Assembly: GCA_016648135.1 (NCBI GenBank)
Contig: JADDOH010000471.1
Coordinates: 61,671-125,670 of the forward strand
Direction: 5' to 3'
Source: Agrypnia vestita
Taxonomy: Eukaryota > Arthropoda > Insecta > Trichoptera > Phryganeidae
Length of the DNA stretch: 64,000 nucleotides
Shown: piece after piece, positions 1 through 10,650 of the stretch
Position numbering within the stretch: position 1 is the first letter of the stretch
Layout of the letters: each line of letters opens with the position of its first letter
Position numbers and translations under genes: made by a program
Notes under the pieces: generated by a model
Databases searched by the model: none
Told to the model about the DNA's origin: nothing
The model's input: the letters and a program-made list of their open reading frames with translations, nothing else

Positions 1-94
1 ATAGGACTAATTTGCTGGTGTCCTGGAATGGAACTCGAACCACCGATCTAGATCACAAGGCGAGCTTCATGACTACTACACCAACAAGCTACTC
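1..94 (-). repeat. tRNA-derived SINE (family S1), cut by window edge
   Basis: Read on the minus strand this has a polymerase III A-box-like stretch (GTGTAGTAGTCATG) and a B box (GGTTCGAGTTCC), then 'ccaggacaccagcaaattagtcctat'-type sequence split by the window edge. The same order occurs at 34514-34692 and 35331-35510, and the 3' part at 61675-61727, so it is a dispersed SINE and not a tRNA gene. Confidence 0.75.
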
Positions 95-172
95 GATATT
101 TATTTTATTTTATTTTATTCGGTCCTCCAACAGAGAGACACAATCGTTTGGTAAGATGAAATAATTTAATTT
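95..172 (-). repeat. 3' tail of an unclassified retroelement
   Basis: On the minus strand this ends 'gaccgaataaaataaaata', matching the plus-strand segment at 32281-32345. A shared unique 3' sequence followed by an AATAAA-type A-rich tail suggests the 3' end of a LINE or SINE. No coding part is recognisable in either copy. Confidence 0.5.
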
Positions 173-806
173 AAGAGGTAATTAAAATCTGAGCATATGC
201 GTGGAATGGGAGAGGATTTACTATTGTTGGTTTAATAAATTGGAAGGAAAAAGAGGTATTTCTATCTGGTGTCTATCGGAGTGGGACGTGGAAAGCTAGC
301 AAGCTGGTGATTTCAGAAGAATTATATGAGAAATTGTAAAAAAATTATAATGAGAAATTATAAGATTCTTGAAAATTTGTTTAAATAAAGCACCGGTTGT
401 GAGTGAACCATGAAAAACAGCATAAAAACTGTTGTTCAAAGGCCTCGGGCGTTACTCGTAGTCGTATCACATAAAGGTCAAATCAACAATCATTTTGCAA
501 TAGATTTCTTCGAAGAGTTCTGTTTGATAAACACTGCATGATTTGAAAACAACAAATGAATTCAATGGAATTATTGCCACAAATAAAATTCAGTATGTGG
601 ATATTATTCGATGAAGAGAAACCATATATTTACAATAATATTGTTGTTTGATATAAAAATACGGATTCACTTCCCTTCTCATAATATTATTCTTTATTTA
701 ATTCATTGCAATTATATTTTTTAAACAGTGACATTGACAGATTTATATTAAAGCGAAATGAAAAGGACTATGAATTAAATATGAATGTTAATTAGAAAAA
801 AAAAAG

Positions 807-838
<32 letters not shown>

Positions 839-1598
839 TATCTTACCTATGAAGTCACAGACAAATATTTAGAGAAACGTTTTAAGTGCCTAGCGATTGA
901 GATGCCGTAAAAAATTATAGCAAAAAAATATATAAATAAATTATATTCAAGTGAAATTGTTTAGACATGTTGTACATATAATTATATAACGGCTTTCTAA
1001 CATATTCTAGATGAATACGTGTTGAATACTCGTCCATATTATTTGTTTTGCTTTGAGCTAAATGATTTTTATGTTGAAAAATTTTATTAAAAATTTGTGT
1101 TTGTCGACAAATTTTATAAATAATTATAGGTACTCATATAAATCTATATACTTCTTTATTTAATATAGTATAATACGTCTTTTAAGCATTTTTTGAAGCA
1201 CGTTACAAACCACATGCACATTACAAGGCTACAAGCAAAAACCACATGCCAGTACCGAGAGCAAAGACAATATTTTACAAACGGTTCTACATGTTCTTAG
1301 CTCCAAAATTATACATCAGATTTAATATTCACAGCAAAACATTTACAAACAAAAAATCATTCTTATATGGACCCAACAAATGATGCAATTGGGAAGGGAT
1401 CAGTAAAAATTAAAAATAATATACAGACAGAATAAAAGAGTATATTAAAGGATGAGGTGATAAATCTTAATTTTAAAAACTTTTTTAAAAGCTGGTTTTT
1501 CATTGTACCTCCTCGATTATGCTTTTAAAAGGTTGTACGTCAATATGTCTATTATGAATAGGAGATAAAATAATTACCTATACTGTAATTGGAATTAT
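173..1598. other. AT-rich spacer without recognised genes
   Basis: I see no supported exon, RNA gene or classifiable element apart from the TA microsatellite listed separately. All frames are frequently interrupted and base composition is uniformly AT-rich. The second exon of the Nimrod gene to the right should lie in this direction, but I find no CCxGY-encoding exon here. Confidence 0.5.
808..841. repeat. (TA)n microsatellite
   Basis: About 11 uninterrupted TA units, then a 'catatata' variant, following an A-run. It is a simple sequence with no associated gene. Confidence 0.9.
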
Positions 1599-1985
1599 AA
1601 GGCTTGTTTTTTAGAGGTATAAAACTTTAAAATGAAATAGAACATTAAAATTATGGAAATGGCGACGGTATTTGCTTTATTGGAAAGATAATTTTATGCC
1701 ATTGGTATTTAAATATAAAGATTTTTTTATTTGTTTTTCGAATTGGCAGCTCTTTTTACAGCGACAACCAATTTAACAGCTGATTTGTACTCAGTTCGAT
1801 AAGCCATTTCAAATGTACATACACCAGAAAAATGTTGCAAATTGTGCCATTTTAAAAAAAAAATGTGATATCATAATCATATTTAAATACAAATGGCATA
1901 AAATTATCTTTCCAATAAAGCCAATATCACGGTCATCACCGCGATTTTAATTTATCTTATTTCTTCTAAAAAACGCTCTATATAT
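1599..1985. mobile_element. MITE with long terminal inverted repeats (family G)
   Basis: The ends are inverted copies: 'tttttagaggtataaaac' on the left and 'cttctaaaaaacgctctat' on the right. A well-conserved inner inverted pair (about 1668-1715 and 1873-1927, around 'ggaaagataattttatgcc') lies inside. Related ends beginning 'tatagggtgtttttag' occur at 42851-43408. There is no coding capacity, so it is a non-autonomous DNA element; the superfamily is not assigned. Confidence 0.6.
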
Positions 1986-2172
1986 GTATAAAATGACAAA
2001 TTAAAATACAATATCGCAATGTTTTTTGTATTGATAAAAGAGCTAATAAAATCCCCTCCGGCCTTATATATGTACCTCGAATATTACTTGTATATAAAGG
2101 TCACAATATAAATTCAAAAAATTACTTCACAATAAAGTTTTAGAAAATTGCGAATAACAAAGAGTTACTTAC

Positions 2173-2429
2173 GGGACTTCCACGTAACAAACTCCTCTCT
2201 CAAGATCCAGCGGCTTGGAGTTGTTCTTTGGTAGGGGAACGGTGTGGGCGGATCCCGTGAGGTTTCTATTGCTCGGACCCTTAACCGAGTGGAAGAACTG
2301 CGTCAGGTTCTGTCCGGCCGCATGGAGATGGCCCTTGACTCCTGCGAGAGGTTCCCGCTCTGGATGGGGAAGACAGCTGGCCGTCCACACCACAGCGGCG
2401 AGGAAGAAGAAATGCCAGCACTTCAGCAT
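2173..2429 (-). CDS. Nimrod-family secreted protein (NimB/NimC-like), first coding exon only
   Basis: The ATG at 2429-2427 opens 85 codons plus 2 nt, ending at a strong donor (GTAAGT at 2172-2167). The peptide starts with a signal sequence (MLKCWHFFFLAAVVWTASC) and has two NxT/NxS glycosylation sites. It ends GVCYVEVP, resembling the short Cys-containing segment that precedes the CCxGY motif and NIM repeats in insect NimB/NimC proteins. Those repeats would be in later exons to the left, outside the window. A TTTTTAG acceptor lies about 10 nt before the ATG, so a 5'UTR intron is likely. GC content and codon use stand out from the AT-rich surroundings. It is on the same strand as the NimA-like gene and about 14 kb downstream of it, as expected for an insect Nimrod cluster. 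The signal peptide and donor are seen; family assignment is inference from a short motif. Confidence 0.65.
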
Positions 2430-2533
2430 GGTGACCTAAAAACGACGGGTCCATATTATATTAATAGTACTTTTTTGATTAATTTAGAAATATGAATGAA
2501 ATCAAAATTAATTAAAATTATAATTAATAAAAA

Positions 2534-2815
2534 TGTACTTTATTTTCACCACTTTTGTATTGAAAAATATCAACATGTTTCAGAGCCCATGATATCTTTG
2601 TCAGGATACAATTGTATACTAACTAATTTAAAATCAAAAATCTAAGTACGGGCAGTCAAAATATAAAAATTATTTATGGAAAATTAATAATAATAAAGTA
2701 CCTACCTACTAAGATGAAAACAAAAATTTTGGAAATAAGAAAAATGTCAATAGTAAATTGAATTATATTAATAATGTCACCACAAAATTATTTTGCTCTT
2801 TTTGAAGAAGTTAAT
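2534..2815. mobile_element. Penelope-like element (PLE) terminal fragment, foldback
   Basis: On the minus strand about 2534-2620 matches the PLE leader at 4780-4880: a decayed hammerhead-like motif, then 'aagtggtgaaaataaagt'. About 160 bp to the right, on the plus strand, 'aataatgtcaccacaaa' matches the start of the PLE reading frame at 4892. Two oppositely oriented 5' ends therefore lie side by side. Confidence 0.55.
2568..2608 (-). ncRNA. Degenerate hammerhead-ribozyme-like motif
   Basis: The minus strand has CTGACAA where the hammerhead core needs CTGANGA. Stem II is damaged, GAAA is followed by the CATG loop, and stem I is short (TATC/GATA). The mutated G8 should abolish cleavage. Confidence 0.45.
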
Positions 2816-3930
2816 TAAAATTAATTAATATTAGCATTCATTAAAATGTTAATCTAATAAATCAATAATTAATTGAATTGAAAATAAAATAAATGTCAAC
2901 TAATTAAAAAAAAATATACTATTTGAATTATTCACCTTAGACCAAAGGAAAATTACAAAAAATAATACTGAGAGAAGTGGCCCGCTCCGACCAAGAGACA
3001 GATATTGACTAACCGGTTCTTGAAATCAAAGCCCACAATATTTGTACAATACCTCGTAGCACTTGTATCGCCATTGGCAGAGAGATTAGAGGCGTGTTAT
3101 AAAAAAATAACATTTTCGAAGAATTTGCAGAGCTTGCCAAAATGTTTCATTTAACAAATAATATGTACATTTTCAATGTTATTCAGTGGAAACGTAACAT
3201 TTTTAATTACAAGCAATAATCACTTGTGATTTTTAATAAAGATACATTGAAATAAAATTGATTTAATTATTATCTTACATTACCTAGCCCCGTATAAAAA
3301 AGGTTCTTTAGAATAAGTCGACATCATAGTAATGTTGAATATTTTTCACCTATCACAAGAATGTTTCGTATATTTATAATATTATGTATATTGCGCTAAC
3401 TCTTACAAATATGCTGATATTCTTGCAGATAACCCATCAACACCCATTTTCTTGACAATAATCTGTAACACAAAATATAAACAACAATTCTTTATTAAGG
3501 TGTGATAATTCTTTTATGAATAACAACCGCAACTCTCATCCTAAAATTTGCTGAGTTCATGTGTGTTCATCAAAATGTTCATGTTGCTCTATAACAATAA
3601 TTGTTACCAAATCATTTTGTTTGCTCTTTCGCCACTTGTACTGTATATTAAGTTAAAACGTATAATAATAGCTACAAACGCTTTTAAAAACAGATTCCGA
3701 TGTCAGATTCATAGATTCCAAAGAAATTTCAGTAGTTCAAATTTCGATTTAATGACTTTTTGTGTTTATCTCCTAAAAGACCTCAGTAAAAGTACTCAGT
3801 GTATTATTGCTGACAGACCTTATAAAAGGAAAGGCAGCAGTAATACATTCAGGTCAATGAGGTATAAACCTCTAAGATAAGGAAATCATATACACACATA
3901 AATCCCAATTATAATATTTTCCTATGGATA
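2816..3930. other. AT-rich spacer without recognised features
   Basis: No exon, RNA gene or classifiable repeat is supported. An open stretch at 3548-3880 encodes 110 residues but has no family resemblance, splice context or codon bias distinguishing it from background. Confidence 0.45.
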
Positions 3931-4120
3931 AATTATAGAAATCTCACAGAGACGAAGCTATTTATATATGAGAAAAGTGGATGGAAGTCTCTTATACTAT
4001 GGCTCAGGGCTTACATCCTGTATGATCTGGCTTGAGTGATCACTCTACATAATGCAACGTTCTCTAATTCCATCGTAAGAATATCCACACATTATCAAAT
4101 TTTTTGAAAGTTCTATATGT
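3931..4120 (-). repeat. Dispersed repeat R1, copy 1
   Basis: A block of about 190-220 bp containing 'ggtgaacgttgcattgtgta', 'agccagctcacacaggttg' and 'ctctgtgagacttctataat' (consensus wording), here inverted. Three other copies lie at 5271-5484, 7032-7252 and 29921-30106 on the plus strand. There is no coding frame and no clear terminal inverted repeat, so the class is unknown. Confidence 0.75.
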
Positions 4121-4779
4121 TGTTTGTTTGTTTATTTGTTTGTTCGTCCGTCCGCAACTTCTTTAAAGTATTTTTATTTCTTTTCTTTTTTATATAAATA
4201 AATATTATATATAAATAAATATTATATTTATATAAATAAATATTTATTCCATGTAAAAGTACAATCATTTTTAACGGGTTACAACAGCTATTTTAATAAT
4301 ATTTTTGTCAAATAAAGTTTACCGTTCGAAAAATAATATAAAAAATAATATATATAAATAATAAAATAATAAAACAAATACCCTTTTTACAGTTTGCTCT
4401 GTTTTATAATGAATGCAAGACATGACGAATTATGCACGCTTGGAAGACAAAAGTGATGTCATGTTTGTAGAAACCGGTACTGCGTGAAATCACCATTTAT
4501 TCACACAAATCATCGTCCCTGCCTCTTGAACGATCACACTTAATTTATCACAAGATGTATTTTATGCAACTACCAAAATTATATTGTCATTTGGTACTAA
4601 CATAATCAAATCATAATCAATTATAAATTGAATTTTTTACGACGATGGTTCCAAAGCAAACAAAAAAAAGCAAAAAAAAGAGATGGCATTCCTAATAATT
4701 AACACCTCCGACCCCCCTCCCCTCATCCAGCCCTCATCCTCCTCTTCACCGTAACACACTTGCATGGTTTAAAATTTTC
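4121..4779. other. Low-complexity AT-rich spacer
   Basis: This contains short direct repeats of 'ataaataaatatt' at about 4190-4250 and a pyrimidine-rich stretch at 4708-4750. No gene is seen. Confidence 0.5.
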
Positions 4780-5055
4780 AATTTTTAGTATACAAACAAT
4801 CCTGATGAAGAGAACATTGTTCTCGAAACATGTAGATTGTATAATCTAATAAAGTGGTGAAAACAAAGTGATTTGTGTTTTATTTTAATAATAATGTCAC
4901 CACTAAGTTCAAGCCTTTTTTCTGAAGAAAAAATATTATTCGAACAATTTAAAAAAAAGATTTGTTCAATTATGAAATCCTCCAAAACAGAAAAACAAAC
5001 TTTGTTTATTCCTTTCTCCGTTACTAAAACGGATTATCTTTTAAATCTGATCTAA
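4780..5055 (+). mobile_element. Penelope-like element 5' end with ribozyme and start of ORF
   Basis: A hammerhead-like motif (4796-4840) is followed by a leader containing 'gtggtgaaaacaaagtg' and then an ATG at 4893. That frame begins MSPLSSSLFSEEK and stays open to a stop at 5053-5055. The same leader and MSP(L/Q)... start recur inverted at 34262-34420 and partly at 2775. Ribozyme followed by ORF is the known PLE terminal-repeat layout. No reverse transcriptase motif follows, so this is a short 5' fragment. Confidence 0.6.
4796..4840 (+). ncRNA. Hammerhead-ribozyme-like motif, core intact
   Basis: Stem I is ACAATC (4796-4801) with GATTGT (4835-4840). The core CTGATGA is at 4802-4808, followed by one unpaired A. 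Stem II is GAGAAC/GTTCTC with an ATT loop. GAA then leads to a one-base-pair stem III (A4828-T4833) around CATG, with A4834 at the cleavage position (a UA step). All core bases fit except for the extra A between CTGATGA and stem II. Hammerhead variants with a reduced stem III are known from PLEs; activity here is untested. Confidence 0.65.
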
Positions 5056-5270
5056 TCTAAAAATAATGTTGTCGTTCGGCGACTAGATGGCGTAGCCACC
5101 ATCGCTTCTTCGTGGCCCGTCAAAAATATTCTATATATATTACACATTATAAGTGCTTAGTTATGACTCGAATCATTAATTCGTGCCTCCTACGTTTGAC
5201 GTTTGACGGACTTTTTATTTTATTATGTATAAATAAAATAAAAAGTATATATAGGGTATATTAAATATAT

Positions 5271-5484
5271 GAAAGATTCCAATTTGGAACATATATACCC
5301 AAAACTTAAAAAAAAAAGATAATGTATGTATTTTCTTACGATGGAATTGGTGAACGTTGCATTGTGTAGGGCGATCACTTAAGCCAGCTCACGCAGGTTG
5401 TACGCCCTGGGCCATTCTATTAAAAGACTTCCATAAACTTTTCCCATTTTCATAGCTTCACCTCTGTGAGACTTCTATAATTTA
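5271..5484 (+). repeat. Dispersed repeat R1, copy 2
   Basis: Contains 'ggaattggtgaacgttgcat' and 'cacctctgtgagacttctat', collinear with the other R1 copies, including the weaker upstream part that starts near 'gaaag'. Confidence 0.75.
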
Positions 5485-7031
5485 TATTAATTAAATAAAT
5501 AATAATAAAACTGTCACGGGTTTACGACGAGAGATAACATAAAAATTCATTCTTAATCAGTTGTGTGGTAATATAAGAGCTGTTGTTATAGAACAACATT
5601 ACATATTTAGGAATCATAATTGACATATAATAAATTCTGTTGTCTAAATAACAAAACTTATAATCTCTTCATAAGACTTAGAAATTTATTTTATTATTGA
5701 AGTTGCTTAAAATATTATATTTTTTATTTACCCAGTCCAGTTTGCACTGTGCTACATTTTTCGGTACATTTTGCAATTTCGTAAGTATGACGCACCCATG
5801 CCTCAAACATTCAATAACTCCAACCGCTACAAGTTAGATCAAGAACTTTCCTCCATCGATCCCTATTATATGCCGTTCCTGCAGTCCCAGATTTCTAAGA
5901 CAGATGTGTTTTTGAAGACATTTGCACTCCAGCTTAGCTTTGGTCTTTTCAAGAAATCCATTTTATCGGAAAAACTTATGCAAAGAAGTGGCTGGTGATA
6001 TCTTTGCAAAAGGAATGTGAATTCAACCTGTACACAGATGAATAAATTCCAGATGCTCTTTCAACTGAGGCCCACATGCAAGATGCTCCAGGAATTTTTA
6101 CATGAGTATTAGGAATTTCAGGAGTTGAATAAATAAGTTTTAACATTTCGTGAATTAATTCAAAAAATATATATCGTTTCGGATAAACATTAATCGTACA
6201 AATCTCATAATTATTTTTTGATAAATTGAGTTATAAAATATTGAAAAATTCTTCGTTTAACGTTTATCATCCGTTTATTCTTGTCCAAAATTGCAGCCCC
6301 CGTAGTGATCGTAATTAGCGGATTTCAGTGTATTTTTAAAATGTCACCACGAAATGTTTTTAAATTAAGGGTGAGCAGTGCTGATGGAGATGATCTTCTA
6401 CTGTCATCTGGCAGACTGTCAGCTACAGAACACCACGTATTACAGGAATAAAAGAGTCAATACTTCAGATCTAATTATTGGCAAGTAATTAGAATCCTCG
6501 GGGCGTGTTTATTGATGAAATTTATTTACCGGGCGAGATTGTCGTGCCTATTCTCAAATGCAAGCAACGGATTGCGATTTTTTAAAATCGTGTTTTTAAA
6601 TAACATTTGTCTCGTAACACGTGCTATACGTAGCATATGAAAACAAAGCCACGTCTCAAAGATGTCGAGTTTCACTATTTTATTAATCAGAATCTACGTT
6701 TTAAATACACACAGAGCTGTAGACAACACTAGAACTTTTACATTTATTGAGGTAATGGTTCCTGCAATTTTGGTCAATTTCGACGTGGCAGATGTGGACA
6801 TATTAATTTTCCTTTCCCATATCCCGAAATTCTCGGGATGAGAAATGATTTAATATAACAATAATTTTACGTGGACATGTATGTTCTGAGAACACAATTA
6901 CTGGATTTGTTAATTCGGAAGATATTCATTAAAAGCCATTATCCACATCAAAAATAAAGAGGAATCATTATCACCTGCGAAGTCTATGTATATTATTTCA
7001 TGGGTCTCTAGCACAGTTCCTTCAAACATAT
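5485..7031. other. Spacer without recognised genes
   Basis: A 75-residue open stretch at 5771-5998 has near-normal base composition but no recognised family or splice context. A 'tcaaaaaatatatatcgttt' segment near 6160 resembles one at about 8490, suggesting another old dispersed repeat. Nothing else is supported. Confidence 0.4.
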
Positions 7032-7252
7032 GAAAGGTTTCAATTTGTAAAATATATTTATATCTACAACTTTAAAAATTTAATAATTTGTTGATATTCT
7101 TACAATGGAAGTGGTGAACGTTGCACTGTGTAGAGTGATCGCTTAAGCCAGCTCACACAGGTTGAATGTACAGCCCTGGGCCATCCTATATAAAACTTCT
7201 ATGCACGTTTCTTCGTGAGTACCGTGATACTATCATCGTCTCTGTGAGACAT
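7032..7252 (+). repeat. Dispersed repeat R1, copy 3
   Basis: Carries 'ggtgaacgttgcactgtgta' and 'cagccctgggccatcctata', collinear with the 5271-5484 copy. Confidence 0.75.
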
Positions 7253-7628
7253 CATTTATTTTACACACACTATCATTTATTTTATTAATATTTTAAATAT
7301 TTAAAGCATTAACTATGTTTACCTTTTATTACATTTTACTTACATGTTACATAATTAAGATATATTTTAAGAAAATGTTAGTAATGCTAGTGGTTATATA
7401 CTTACATAAATAACAGCGTTGAGCGAACATTGAATAGAGCTTAACAGAAGTGATTTCAGTTTAAATTTAGGTGAGTGAAATATTCGGAAGACACTGTGAT
7501 TACAAAATTAAGGACGATACTAAAATTTAACTCGTGTGCAGGACTTTCTTTGGTGATAAATTAAACAAAATTAATTTCAAGTGTTTTCATTTGCCTCCCA
7601 ATGCCACGTCCCGTGTTAATATTACACC

Positions 7629-7672
7629 TGAAATAGGAAGTTTCGTGTTCTTACAGGAAACTTCCTATTTCA
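7629..7672. repeat. 15-bp perfect inverted repeat
   Basis: TGAAATAGGAAGTTT at 7629-7643 and its exact complement at 7658-7672, separated by 14 nt. It has the shape of a hairpin or terminator, but no gene or element association is seen. Confidence 0.6.
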
Positions 7673-8345
7673 AGCAGAATAAGACTAAATATATAACTAC
7701 ATAAGTCTGAAATTCGTCATAAACTTAAACAGTAATACGTCATACTGCGAACAAAAGAATGTTCCGGTAATAACCAAATAAAAAATTTCAGTACTTTGTC
7801 CTTTTCCCAACCACTTCGTCTAATTTGTTTTCAACATAACTTAATCGTATGAATAACATCGAATCGTTTTTTAACTAAGCCATCATAAATTTCAGAAAAG
7901 GGTTTCATAAATTGTGAATAATGATTATGTCCTGGTGAGTCCCGCACGCATTGTATAATTTATTTTATCTCTCTTTATAACATATTACCAACAGGAAGTG
8001 TTCGCTAATGATCCAACTTCCGACCAGTTTATCTAAAAAATTATCTGGCTATGTTTCCTTCGCGAATAATATACTAATTATATAAAAAATCTCCGTTCCT
8101 AGGATTACGAGTCTGTTTTGCATTCGCGGTGAGATAAAATATCGTTGAATTGCACAAAATAGCCGCTATCTAAAATTTCACATACTTATTAGTATATTGC
8201 GAATATGAACGCTTTAACCACTTTTTTCTAAATTAATAGATTATTTCATACATCTTGCATCGTATAAGAGCTATAGATTTTTGGGATTTACTTTTGGGAA
8301 CACAATTTCCAAATATTTGGACCAATTGGCTGATGATAATCTTAT

Positions 8346-8485
8346 CGGCCGTATTCTGAAATATTGCGATATCTGTAGCTTGACAGTTATTTGACAGTTA
8401 ACATAGTAATGTCGCCAATTTTAATGTTTTTAGTTTGATAGGTTTGAAATTAATGAATTCAATTAATAAGGTTCGACACGTGATG
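8346..8485 (+). mobile_element. MITE family M1, truncated copy
   Basis: Starts 'cggccgtattctgaaatatt' and includes 'ttgacagttatttgacag', 'tgtcgccaattttaatgtt' and 'aggtttgaaattaatgaatt', the left half of the elements at 18294-18610 and 26995-27531. The right inverted half is missing. Confidence 0.7.
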
Positions 8486-8789
8486 AATTTTTTCAAAAAA
8501 TGCATGTCGTTTCGGATAAACGATGCTTCGATCTTGGTTGTCAAAGGCACGCTTTACAACTCCATCGTTGTTATTTGTCCCCTTCCGTCTACGTGAGAGG
8601 ATTAATTAAGATGCAGCGCCCAAGATTGTCTCATCGGCGTAACGTGATTACGGAGATTTAAACTTATCCGGTATTTGAGTCATCTCCTTCACTGGCATTG
8701 CGAATTACAGTAGCTAGGATAAGTGGATGGTGGCAGTTTTCTAACACTGCATGATGCAGAGGGGCTGAAACCTTCACAATCACGCGTAA

Positions 8790-9487
8790 AGGTACTGATA
8801 CACACGCTTATTTTTGAGCATGATCATTAGCATGCTCTAACAACTGTACAAACTTGCTCTTTATTAGCATGCTCAAAGCTAACAATCAAACACACGTGCT
8901 TATTACTGGCATGCTCTTGTCATAGAATAGAGACGCTCTTGTTCAAAATGGAAACTTTGCAAACTGAAATAGAAAATTCGAGTGAACCAATAAATCAAAA
9001 CAGTTCCCGAGTTTATGTCCACACATTTCTGATTTTAATTTTTATAATTTTTATTGTAAGATTTGAATCATTCGTGTCTTTTAATAAAATTTCATAAACA
9101 TTATTTCTCGCTATATTATTTTTACATATCGGTGACCGAGTTATCCACAGACATTCGTGATTCCTATAATAAGTCACGAAAAGTAATGTTTTGTCATCTC
9201 CCAACGCGCCATATTTATTTCATCTGTCACGAACTGAGAAGATCGCATCGATAATCAATACCAGCCGCGAATGATATTAGCATGCTCATAAGCAAGCCTG
9301 TTCACATATGCTCAAAAGATACCCTTTACACCCGCAAATCAAATGAGCTTACTCATAAATCAACCAGCGGTTGATTTATGAGCAAGCTCATTTGATTTGC
9401 GGGTGTATGCTACTAAGTAGCAATGGCTCAAGAAGCTCAATACTGCGCATGCTCTCGTGCCACTAATGAGCGTGTGTATCAGTACCT
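8790..9487. mobile_element. PIF/Harbinger-like MITE with TAA target duplication
   Basis: The terminal inverted repeats AGGTACTGATACACACGCT (8790-8808) and its complement (9469-9487) match perfectly and are flanked by TAA at 8787-8789 and 9488-9490. A 3-bp TWA duplication is typical of PIF/Harbinger. The interior has many 'gcatgctc' words and a long palindrome but no transposase. Confidence 0.75.
9327..9407. repeat. 81-bp near-perfect palindrome
   Basis: Two 39-bp arms, with one mismatch (actcat/atgagc region), around a 3-nt centre (agc at 9366-9368). The arms run from 'tacacccgcaaatcaaatga' inward to 'aaatcaacc'. It lies inside the Harbinger-like MITE and should readily form a cruciform or hairpin RNA. 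Confidence 0.85.
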
Positions 9488-9490
9488 TAA

Positions 9491-9885
9491 GAGGCCCTAG
9501 TACACGATTTTCGTATTTGCTCTCGATTTGCTAAATTTAACGTAAACTTATTAAATCATTTTGCAAAACCGATAGCTAAACACGCTTTTAATCAATTTTA
9601 TTATGTAGATCCATTCACTCTCGAAGCATTTCCTTAAAAAACAATATGAACAAATATATTGTTATAACATTAAAACAATTATAAACCCGAAACACTATTT
9701 TAGTTTTCATGCAATAGAGTTATCTTTGGTACAATAATCTCGTATACTTTCAAATAAAGACCGTATATTTTATTTACAAATTGATTAAAAACCTGTTTAG
9801 CTATGGGTTTTGTAAAAAGATTTAATAAGTTTACGTTAAATTTAGCAAATCGAGAGCAAATACGAAAATCGTGTACTGGGGCCTC
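9491..9885. mobile_element. MITE with ~100-bp terminal inverted repeats
   Basis: The left arm begins 'gaggccctagtacacgattt' and the right arm ends with its near-exact complement. Identity continues for about 100 bp through 'gagcaaatacgaaa' and 'taagtttacgtta' words on both sides. It starts immediately after the TAA duplication of the element at 8790-9487. No coding sequence and no obvious target duplication of its own. Confidence 0.75.
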
Positions 9886-10650
9886 TGGAGACAACTGCGC
9901 GCCGACATTCACGCGCTGCGTCCCGCGCGGCCCAACACCGACAGCAGCGCGCGGGACAAATATACAAAGTTAATTTTAAAAAATAGCCTTTTTGATATAG
10001 CCCAACCTATAGTCCACTAATAATCGTAGAAAGTTTGTGAAACAATCCATGAAAACGTTTATCTTCAACAACGGAACACGTTTAAGGAAAGAGCATGGTT
10101 GAAAAACGTCGAATTTGATCAAGACAAAATGTTATTTTATATTCTATTATTAACGAGCTGAAATTATAGTTTTGTTTCCGTTGTATTCACAAATCATTGG
10201 GTTACATTAAGTTTTTATCTAATTTTCAGCATTATGAAACACTTAAACGAAATACATGGGAATTAATATCCTTGCTCACTTTTGTATTGCGCGTTATTAT
10301 CGGGAAGCCACTGCAACCGTGCCGTCTACGTCCTAAGTTTACTATTGTCAGGCTGGCTGTTTGGTGCTTAGGTCCAGATCTTCGGGCAGTGCAGTGGACT
10401 TCTAAGTAAAGTAAGAGTAACTAAAGTAAGAGAAAGCCAGTAGTGACCGTCCTTTCGTGGCGACACGACTTGCTCTTTACGGACTTATAGATGATCCAGG
10501 GACGTTCAGGTCTCGCACCTACCACCGACTTTTATCACCACTACCTCTGGTCCACTTCTGCTAATATTGGTATTATTGTAGCTAATCTGCCATCAGGGGG
10601 CTCCCCAGCTGTGACATGGCCGAGGGACATCTTCGCAACATACCCCAGGT
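9886..10650. other. Unclassified block with a GC-rich hairpin
   Basis: A GC-rich patch at 9890-9960 contains a 10-bp stem (GTCCCGCGCG at 9920-9929 with its complement at 9948-9957). The rest, especially 10300-10650, is GC-richer than background without a usable reading frame, and may be an old repeat. Confidence 0.4.

Noticed and set aside
2215..2495. Plus-strand frames of 74-83 codons
   Set aside because: They are antisense shadows of the Nimrod first exon, which has a signal peptide and donor site on the minus strand.
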